From JBIOYL01 sp044870185 (GTDB lineage Bacteria; Actinomycetota; CALGFH01), in contig JBIOYL010000194.1 of assembly GCA_044870185.1 (NCBI GenBank), forward strand, positions 1-5,151: 5,151 nt of DNA. The letters run 5' to 3'. Positions within the stretch are counted from its first letter, which is position 1; each line of letters begins with the position of its first letter. Below, piece by piece: positions 1 through 5,151 of the stretch. The notes under the pieces are model-generated. The model searched no databases and was not told the origin of the DNA. It was given only the letters and a program-made list of their open reading frames with translations. Made by a program: the position numbers and the translations under genes.

Positions 1-177
1 CACCCGCGCGTACAGCACCGCGCGTCGATCCGGTAGGCTGCCGGTGTCAGGCACCTCGACCAGGATCGTGCCCGATGGCAGGCGGCGCGCGGGGACCGGC
101 ATCCTGCCCTGGCGGAACCAGCGGGAGGCGGTCTGTGGGTGGACGCCGTGGGCGCGTGCCCACGCGGCGAGCTTCAT
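1..177 (-). CDS. tnpA: IS607-family serine recombinase (TnpA), N-terminal part, cut by window edge
   Basis: This is the start of the transposase of an IS607-type element, a serine recombinase that moves DNA without target duplication. The 59 visible codons begin at ATG (177-175) and stay open to base 1. Residues 1-43 match the MerR-like helix-turn-helix that opens these proteins: MKLAAWARAHGVHPQTASRW is the recognition unit, followed by the basic PARRLPSG wing and TILVEVP. Residues 53-59 (AVLYARV) are the first strand of the resolvase domain, whose catalytic serine normally comes next, just outside the window. The start is supported by a TACTAT box ending 7 nt upstream, which fits a leaderless mRNA. 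Family assignment is from recognised sequence pattern. Whether the rest of the gene and a tnpB partner exist to the left cannot be seen, so it could be an intact element or a remnant. Confidence 0.85.
   Translation of the reverse strand, partial: MKLAAWARAHGVHPQTASRWFRQGRMPVPARRLPSGTILVEVPDTGSLPDRRAVLYARV
1..177 (-). mobile_element. IS607-like insertion sequence, minimum visible extent
   Basis: The recombinase start marks one end of an IS607-family element whose body lies to the left of the window. Elements of this family lack terminal inverted repeats and target duplications, so the outer end cannot be fixed by eye. It should lie between 178 and 336, because the oxidoreductase that starts at 337 is whole. 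The 178-235 stretch is more AT-rich than its surroundings and probably belongs to the element. Confidence 0.5.
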
Positions 178-184
178 GCGCACG

Positions 185-211
185 ATAGTAACACATACGT
201 TCGATCACGAA
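185..211 (-). promoter_or_regulatory. Probable leaderless promoter of the IS607 recombinase
   Basis: Read on the minus strand there is TTCGTG (211-206), a 15-nt spacer, TACTAT (190-185), 7 nt, then the ATG. The TACTAT box fits the actinobacterial TANNNT -10 consensus, and its distance places the transcript start at the initiation codon. No Shine-Dalgarno sequence is present. The -35 match is weak and the spacer short. The small palindrome TTCG-ATCA-CGAA (200-211) overlaps the -35 and might be a binding site. Confidence 0.4.
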
Positions 212-323
212 TGCTCATATCACAGCGAGCAGCTCGGAACCCCCGGACCGATGCCCTGGTCGTTGACCGCACGTCGGCCTTCGAGAACCACGATGGTCCG
301 GATCTTGATACAAGAGCCGCAAT

Positions 324-329
324 GGGAGG
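324..329 (+). promoter_or_regulatory. Ribosome binding site that fixes the oxidoreductase start
   Basis: GGGAGG lies 7 nt before ATG 337. This favours that start over the in-frame ATG at 322, which has no purine-rich site in front, and over the much longer upstream frame that begins at 139. I found no clear promoter for this gene: a TTGACC at 263-268 has no matching -10 at normal spacing. Confidence 0.65.
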
Positions 330-336
330 CATCGCG

Positions 337-1206
337 ATGAGGCTGGGCCTGCACTACTGGAACTATTCGACGCCGTCGGATCCGGCCAGGATCGCCGCGA
401 CCCTGGCCGAGACCGCCCGGGTCGCCGAGCAGGCGGGGATGTCGGCGTTCACCGTCATGGACCACTTCTTCCAGATGGAGCAGGCGACCTCGGTCGACGA
501 GCCGATGCTGGAAGGCTACACCACGCTGGGCTACGTCGCGGCCCAGACCCGAGGCATGACCCTTGGGCTGCTGGTGACCGGCGTGCCCTACCGCTACCCG
601 GGGCTGCTGGCCAAGATCGTCACCACCTTGGACGTGCTGTCGGGCGGGCGGGCCAGGCTCGGCATCGGCGCCTCCTGGTACGAACGCGAGCAGCGCGGCC
701 TGGGCGTGCCGGTGGTGCCGCTGGCCGAACGGTTCGAGCGCCTGGAGGAGACGCTGCAGATCTGCCTGCAGATGTGGAGCGACGACAACGGCCCCTTCGA
801 CGGCCGGCACTACCAGCTGGCCGAGACGCTGTGCGTGCCCGCGCCGCTCAGCCGGCCCCATCCGCCGATCCTGGTCGGCGGTGGTGGTGAGCGCAAGACG
901 CTGCGGCTGGCGGCGCGCTACGCCGACGCCTGCAACCTGTTCGGGACCGGCCCGGCCGACGTGGCGCACAAGCTGGCGGTGCTGCGCTCGCACTGTGACG
1001 GCGAAGGTCGCGACTACGACCGCATTCAAAAGACCGTGCTGGCGGTGCGGCCGGTCCTGGCCGACGTCGACGGGTTCCTGGCCGCGGCCGGCGAGTACGC
1101 CGCGCTCGGCGTGACCGAGATCCAGACGATGCCCGACCGGCACCCGGTCGAGTTCGCCGAGCAGCTCGCCGAGCGGGTGCTGCCCAGACTCGCCGACGTC
1201 GGCTGA
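337..1206 (+). CDS. LLM class, probably F420-dependent oxidoreductase (luciferase-like)
   Basis: This 289-residue protein has the bacterial luciferase-like TIM-barrel pattern and is complete. The N-terminal strand MRLGLHYW is followed by the MDHFF motif (41-45). The family core spans roughly 85-114: YRYPGLLAKIVTTLD, then LSGGRARLGIGASW, a segment that lines the cofactor pocket. RFERLEE (132-138) and PPILVGGGGE (176-185), followed by the LAARYADACNL helix and strand, complete the fold. Members closest to this pattern in actinobacteria use the deazaflavin F420 to transfer hydride to or from a small substrate in the cytoplasm; use of F420 here rather than FMN is inferred from family resemblance. 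The substrate is unknown. The gene is monocistronic, with an IS607 end upstream and a convergent toxin-antitoxin operon downstream. Start chosen by the GGGAGG site; about 290 residues is normal for the family. Confidence 0.9.
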   Translation: MRLGLHYWNYSTPSDPARIAATLAETARVAEQAGMSAFTVMDHFFQMEQATSVDEPMLEGYTTLGYVAAQTRGMTLGLLVTGVPYRYPGLLAKIVTTLDVLSGGRARLGIGASWYEREQRGLGVPVVPLAERFERLEETLQICLQMWSDDNGPFDGRHYQLAETLCVPAPLSRPHPPILVGGGGERKTLRLAARYADACNLFGTGPADVAHKLAVLRSHCDGEGRDYDRIQKTVLAVRPVLADVDGFLAAAGEYAALGVTEIQTMPDRHPVEFAEQLAERVLPRLADVG

Positions 1207-1288
1207 CCCGGCCCCAGACCGACGTTGTCGCGTCACTCGCCTGCCCGAGGGCGGCGCTCGGCGTGCGGGGAAGGCAGCCTCGCCGCGT

Positions 1289-1326
1289 CCTGGCCGAGCA
1301 GCTGAGCCGTGCGCGGGTCGGCCAGG
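1289..1326. terminator. Probable bidirectional terminator between convergent genes
   Basis: CCTGGCCGA (1289-1297) and TCGGCCAGG (1318-1326) form a perfect 9-bp inverted repeat around a 20-nt loop. It sits 83 nt after the oxidoreductase stop and about 30 nt after the VapC stop, where both convergent transcripts should end. There is no U-tract, as is common for high-G+C actinobacteria. A smaller hairpin, ACGGC-N7-GCCGT (1337-1353), immediately follows the VapC stop, and an imperfect one lies at 1238-1256. Function is inferred from position and stem strength. The rest of the 1207-1355 spacer holds nothing else I can support. Confidence 0.45.
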
Positions 1327-1355
1327 CGGGGCGGCGACGGCAGGGCCGGCCGTTG

Positions 1356-1793
1356 TCAATCGATGGACCCTCGGGGAACGATCCACGCGTGTGGCTGTCC
1401 GGTGCTGGCGGCGATGTGCTCGAAGTCGGCGTCGTAGTGCAAGACCACCGCGCCGTGGTGCTCGGCCACCGCGGCGGTCAGCAGGTCGATGACCCCGGCG
1501 GCACGGTGGTGGCCTCGGGCGGCCATGCGGATCTGGACCTCGCGCGCCCGCTGGGCGATCGCCTCGCTGATCGGCAGTGTGACGTACAGGCTGCGGCGAC
1601 GTTCGGCGATGGCGCGGACGTCGCCGAGGTCTCGTCCGGAGTAGCCGGCTTCCAGGTCGACGGTCACGCAGGTGGCCGCGACGCGGTCGACGATGAGCCC
1701 GGCGATGACGTTGCGGACCGAGGGCCGGTCGCTGCGCGCGTGTGCGGAGGTGTCGATCAGGTAGAGCTGGCCGGGGCCGACCGGAACCGTCAC
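1356..1793 (-). CDS. vapC: VapC-type toxin, PIN-domain ribonuclease
   Basis: This 145-residue protein is a PIN-domain toxin, a Mg2+-dependent endoribonuclease that blocks translation when freed from its antitoxin. The acidic active-site residues are visible: D14 in LYLIDTSA, E48 in VDLEAGYS, D103 in VIDLLTAAVAE and D121 (with D123) in LHYDADFEHIA. The C-terminus, TGQPHAWIVPRGSID, follows the usual end of the actinobacterial VapC group. Length is normal and no active-site residue is missing, so the toxin looks functional. It starts at GTG (1793-1791), which overlaps the antitoxin stop as GTGA, so the two are translationally coupled with the antitoxin made first. Related toxins cut tRNA or rRNA, but the target of this one cannot be read from the sequence. 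Confidence 0.92.
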   Translation of the reverse strand: MTVPVGPGQLYLIDTSAHARSDRPSVRNVIAGLIVDRVAATCVTVDLEAGYSGRDLGDVRAIAERRRSLYVTLPISEAIAQRAREVQIRMAARGHHRAAGVIDLLTAAVAEHHGAVVLHYDADFEHIAASTGQPHAWIVPRGSID

Positions 1794-1999
1794 CGGCGTG
1801 CCTGCCGCATGACCTCCGGGTCGGTGATGTCTGGGCCGACGCCGAGCGCGTAGGGGTCGTTGAGGAGCTGGTCGATGCGGCGGCGCCGGCTGGCGACGAA
1901 GTGGAGCGCGGCGTTGACGGTGTCCTTCTTGGTGGTCGTGCCCAGCTCCTTGGCGGCCAGCGCCAGGTCCTCGTCGTTCAGGTCGATCATCGTCTTCAT
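1790..1999 (-). CDS. vapB: VapB-type antitoxin
   Basis: This 69-residue protein is the antitoxin partner of the PIN toxin that follows it. Residues 1-42 show the ribbon-helix-helix pattern of the VapB family: the short strand MKTMIDL, helix NDEDLALAAKELG, then TTTKKDTVNAALHFVASRRRR. This part should dimerise and bind the operator. The C-terminal tail (43-69), ending in DPEVMRQARR, is charged and probably wraps the toxin, with the final arginines reaching its acidic site. The start at ATG 1999-1997 keeps the conserved basic residue and strand and lies 7 nt after a -10 box, so the mRNA is probably leaderless. An internal ATG at codon 4 would remove part of the DNA-binding strand and is less likely. 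Confidence 0.92.
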   Translation of the reverse strand: MKTMIDLNDEDLALAAKELGTTTKKDTVNAALHFVASRRRRIDQLLNDPYALGVGPDITDPEVMRQARR

Positions 2000-2038
2000 A
2001 TTGCCGAGTGTATTGCTAAGTATAGATCATTGGCAATA
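1999..2038. promoter_or_regulatory. Candidate VapB/VapBC operator: three TATTGC half-sites
   Basis: TATTGC occurs at 1999-2004 and 2011-2016 and, inverted as GCAATA, at 2033-2038. The last two make a perfect 6-bp inverted repeat with a 16-bp spacer; the first two are direct repeats 12 bp apart. The sites cover the -35, the -10 and the start codon. This is the arrangement expected for ribbon-helix-helix autorepression by the antitoxin or the toxin-antitoxin complex. The repeats are seen; the binding is inferred. Confidence 0.5.
2007..2036 (-). promoter_or_regulatory. vapBC promoter, probably leaderless
   Basis: On the minus strand TTGCCA (2036-2031, five of six matches to TTGACA) is followed by an 18-nt spacer and TACACT (2012-2007, TANNNT). 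Seven bases later comes the vapB ATG. There is no Shine-Dalgarno sequence, so transcription probably starts at the initiation codon. A second -10-like box, TATACT (2024-2019), lacks a good -35. Confidence 0.55.
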
Positions 2039-2131
2039 CCAGGCGGCGCGGCCAGCGCGGCCGCGCCGGTCCGAACCTCGCGCTGCGGCGCCGGTGCCCC
2101 GCCGGCCGGTGCCAGTTGGCGCCCTGCGCCG

Positions 2132-2626
2132 TCACTCGGCCCGATCCGCCGAGCGCAGCTCGCGCCACCTGGCCATCACCCGCGGGGCCTCCTCGCGGAG
2201 GAACTGGAAGTACCGGCGGTTCTCCTCCAACCGGGCGCCGGCCGGCGTGTCCGGCCCCACCGCCTTGATCCCGTCCTGCAGGTCCTGTTCCCAGTGGGCG
2301 AGGAGCTCGTCCCGCCTGGCGACCACCTCGTACCACATGTCGCCGGAGATCTGGTAGTGGTCGCGCCGCTCGCCCGGCTCGCGGCCGCGCGCCACCATGC
2401 GCAGCTGGGTCAGGTAGCGCACGGCGCCGGAGATCGCCGCCGGGCTGACCTGCAGCAGCCCGGCGAGCTCGGCCGCGGTGCGCCTGCCGTCGTCGGTGGT
2501 GAGCAACGCGGCGAAGACGCGGGCGGGCATGCGGGCCATGCCCGCCTCGGTCAGGTCCAGGGCGAACCGTTCGATGAACCGTCGCACCGCCTCCTCGTCG
2601 CGCCCGGCGCCAGTCCCCTCAGCCAC
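2132..2626 (-). CDS. GbsR/MarR-family winged-helix transcriptional regulator
   Basis: This is a cytoplasmic DNA-binding repressor of the GbsR/MarR group, 164 residues from the start chosen here. After DEEAVRRFIERFALDLTEAG comes MPARVFAALL, then the winged helix: TAAELAGLLQVSPAAISGAV, followed by YLTQLRMVAR (recognition helix) and the wing GREPGERRDHYQI. The C-terminal half (WYEVVARRDELLAHWEQDLQ and LEENRRYFQFLREE) is a long helical dimerisation and ligand-sensing part. The gene is divergent from an ABC exporter, a common pairing in which the regulator represses the exporter. GTG 2626 is preferred because GAGAGGA lies 7 nt upstream; GTG 2653, nine codons longer, has no such site. The inducing ligand is unknown. 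Downstream, 2000-2131 is a G+C-rich spacer with the vapBC promoter and no convincing terminator for this gene. Confidence 0.88.
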   Translation of the reverse strand: MAEGTGAGRDEEAVRRFIERFALDLTEAGMARMPARVFAALLTTDDGRRTAAELAGLLQVSPAAISGAVRYLTQLRMVARGREPGERRDHYQISGDMWYEVVARRDELLAHWEQDLQDGIKAVGPDTPAGARLEENRRYFQFLREEAPRVMARWRELRSADRAE

Positions 2627-2633
2627 ACCCGCA

Positions 2634-2640
2634 TCCTCTC
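2634..2640 (-). promoter_or_regulatory. Ribosome binding site deciding the regulator start
   Basis: Read on the minus strand, GAGAGGA lies 7 nt before GTG 2626. It makes the shorter regulator start more likely than GTG 2653. The only promoter hint upstream is a TAGGAT box (2680-2675) without a good -35, which would give a leader of about 40 nt. Confidence 0.45.
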
Positions 2641-2681
2641 GCCCGGACGTCACGGCCGGGCAGATTCATCGACGATCCTAT

Positions 2682-2716
2682 CTTCACAACTCTGTGAAGC
2701 CAGTGTAACATGTGAA
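2682..2716. promoter_or_regulatory. Candidate operator of the MarR-type regulator
   Basis: CTTCACA (2682-2688) and TGTGAAG (2693-2699) form a perfect 7-bp inverted repeat with a 4-bp spacer. A third half-site, TGTGAA, lies at 2711-2716, 18 bp from the second in the same orientation. An outer pair AGTGT (2702-2706) and ACACT (2716-2720) also frames the exporter -10. The sites overlap the exporter promoter and lie upstream of the regulator, so one bound protein could control both genes. A palindrome of about 18 bp is a normal size for a MarR dimer. The binding protein is inferred from position. Confidence 0.5.
2683..2711 (+). promoter_or_regulatory. Promoter of the ABC exporter operon
   Basis: TTCACA (2683-2688, five of six matches to TTGACA), a 17-nt spacer and TAACAT (2706-2711, TANNNT) form a good vegetative promoter. 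Transcription should begin near 2718, only a few bases before ATG 2721, and no Shine-Dalgarno sequence is present, so the mRNA is probably leaderless or nearly so. The -35 is itself one arm of the inverted repeat, so repressor binding would block polymerase. Confidence 0.5.
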
Positions 2717-2720
2717 CACT

Positions 2721-3655
<935 letters not shown>

Positions 3656-3659
<4 letters not shown>

Positions 3660-5151
3660 GCACCCTGGCGGGCACCCGCGGGCTGGTCCGGCTGACCCTG
3701 CGCCGGGACCGCTTCCTGCTGCCGCTGTGGGTGCTGCTGCTGGCCCTGCTGCCGGTCTACCAGGCGGCCGCCATCGACCAGCTCTACCCCACCCCGGCGC
3801 AGCTGCGGGAGCTGTACGGCACGGTGGCCGGCACCCCGGGGCTGCTGGCCATGCTGGGCCCGGTGTTCGGCGCCACCCTCGGCGCGCTGACCGTGTGGCG
3901 GGCCGGGCTGGTCGTTGTGGTGGTGGGCCTGGCCAACCTGCTCACCGTCATCCGGCACACCCGCACCGACGAGGAGGCGGGACGGCGCGAGCTGCTCGGC
4001 GCGACCGTGGTCGGCCGCAACGCGCCGCTGGCCGCGGCGCTGCTGGTCACCTTCGCCGCCGACCTGCTGCTCGGCGCGGTGCTGGCGGCCGGCATGCGCG
4101 GCCTGGGGCTGCCAGCCGCCGGCTCGGTCGCCTACGGCCTGTCGGTGGCGGCCGCCGGGTGGATGTTCGCCGCGGTCGGGGCGGTCGCCGCCCAGCTGAC
4201 CCAGGGCGCCGGCGCTGCCAGAGGCATCGGGCTCGGCGCCCTCGGCGTGGCCTACCTGCTGCGCGCCGCCGGCGACACCGGCGGCAGCGACAGCGCGCTG
4301 GGCTGGCTGTCGTGGCTGTCGCCGATCGGCTGGGCGCAGCAGACCCGCCCCTACGCCGGTGAGCGCTGGTGGGTGTTCGCGCTGCCGCTGGCGCTGGTGG
4401 CGGTCCTGGCCGCGGCGGCCTTCGCCCTGCTGGCCCGGCGCGACGCCGGCGCCGGCGTGCTGGCGGCCCGGCTCGGCCCGGCCGCCGCCGCACCGTCGCT
4501 GCGCAGCCCGCTGGCCCTGGCCTGGCGGCTGCAGCGCGGCATGCTGCTGGGCTGGACCGTCGGGCTGGCCGCCATGGGCGCGGTGATCGGCAGCGTCGCC
4601 GACAGCGTCAACGACATGGCCAGCGGCAACGCGCAGCTCACCGAGCTGCTGGAGCGGCTGGGTGGCGAGAAGGCGCTGAGCGACGCCTACATCGCCGGGG
4701 CGATGGCGATCTTCGCCCTGGCGGCCGCCGGCTACGCGATCCAGGCGACGCTGCGGCTGCGCGCCGAGGAGGAGGGCTTGCGCGCCGAGCTGGTGCTGGC
4801 CACCGCGGTCGGCCGGCGGCAGTGGGCGGCCAGCCACCTGCTGTTCGGGCTGGGTGGCCCGGCGGTGGCGCTGGCGGCGGCGGGGCTGGCCGAGGGGCTG
4901 GCCTACGGGCTGGTCGGCGGCGACGTGGGCCGCCAGCTGCCGCGCGTGCTGGCCGGCGCGCTGGTGCAGCTGCCCGCCGTGCTGGTGCTGTCCGGCCTGG
5001 CGATGGCGCTGTTCGGCCTGGCGCCCCGGCTCGCGGCGGTGAGCTGGGCGGCGCTGGCGGTGGCCGCGTTCCTGGTGCTGCTCGGCCCGCTGCTGCAGCT
5101 GGACCAGGCGATCCTGGACGTCTCCCCGTTCAGCCACATCCCCAAGGTCCC
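3656..5151 (+). CDS. ABC-2 type exporter permease (polyketide antibiotic exporter family), 3' end missing
   Basis: This is the membrane subunit of the exporter. It starts at ATG 3656, overlapping the ATPase stop as ATGA, and stays open for 498 complete codons to the right edge. About ten or eleven hydrophobic stretches are visible, including roughly 20-38, 70-98, 123-146, 157-182, 187-203, 239-260, 293-315, 344-364, 393-420, 431-454 and 457-480. The two halves repeat a cytoplasmic motif: RTDEEAGRRELLGATVVGR (103-121) and RAEEEGLRAELVLATAVGR (369-387), so the protein is an internal duplication equal to a fused dimer. The last residues, LDVSPFSHIPKV, are typical just before the final membrane segment, so perhaps 35-45 residues are missing. 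Family assignment (COG3559-like, paired with a MarR-type regulator) comes from this pattern; the exported compound is unknown. Confidence 0.9.

Noticed and set aside
139..336. A 66-residue N-terminal extension of the oxidoreductase
   Set aside because: The added residues do not fit the family, they overlap the recombinase gene and its promoter, and a good ribosome site precedes ATG 337.
220..1386. A 388-codon minus-strand frame opposite the oxidoreductase
   Set aside because: No recognisable motif, compositionally biased, and it overlaps a clear luciferase-like gene with its own ribosome site.
1263..1853. A 196-codon plus-strand frame across the vapC gene
   Set aside because: The opposite strand encodes a PIN domain with all acidic residues. 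The plus-strand product shows no family pattern.
2090..2113. Direct repeat GCCGGTGCC (2090-2098 and 2105-2113) as a terminator or regulatory repeat
   Set aside because: Short repeats of this composition are expected in DNA this rich in G+C. The nearby hairpin GGTGCC-AGTT-GGCGCC has a mismatch when read in the direction of the regulator transcript.
1860..2357. A plus-strand frame spanning the vapB promoter and part of the regulator
   Set aside because: It crosses two real minus-strand genes and an AT-rich promoter islet, and has arginine/serine-rich noise with no motif.

Overview
The window is chromosomal DNA with very high G+C and strong G/C preference at third codon positions. It has GTG starts, promoters that appear to give leaderless mRNAs, and protein families common in filamentous actinobacteria. 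All of this points to an actinomycete (Actinomycetota); I cannot name the genus from the sequence.

Layout from left to right. (1) Positions 1-177, minus strand: the first 59 codons of an IS607-family serine recombinase (TnpA), running off the left edge. (2) 178-336: a spacer holding a likely leaderless promoter for that recombinase and the ribosome binding site of the next gene. (3) 337-1206, plus: a complete luciferase-like (LLM class), probably F420-dependent oxidoreductase. (4) 1207-1355: a convergent spacer with a 9-bp perfect inverted repeat, probably a shared terminator. (5) 1999-1356, minus: a complete VapB-VapC (PIN ribonuclease) toxin-antitoxin operon with GTGA overlap. Its promoter is embedded in three TATTGC half-sites, which look like the autoregulatory operator. 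(6) 2626-2132, minus: a GbsR/MarR-family repressor. (7) 2627-2720: a divergent control region with three TTCACA/TGTGAA half-sites laid over a good promoter. (8) 2721-3659 and 3656 to the right edge, plus: an ABC-2 type exporter, ATPase then a large two-fold-repeated permease of the polyketide-antibiotic exporter family. The genes overlap by ATGA and the permease is cut off near its C-terminus.

The repressor and exporter form a typical inducible efflux cassette: the repressor probably binds the shared intergenic half-sites and blocks the exporter promoter until a ligand releases it. The VapBC pair is a separate self-regulated module. The oxidoreductase stands alone between the transposon end and VapBC, and nothing here shows its substrate. 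AT-richer islets at about 181-235, 1997-2040 and 2661-2725 coincide with the three start regions.

I see no convincing undescribed multi-gene system. The least ordinary points are the repeated coupling of half-site operators to leaderless promoters, a possible 16-codon leader ORF that ends inside the repressor start, and the unclassified left edge of the IS607 element. The two largest incomplete genes (recombinase and permease) have no stop codon inside the window.
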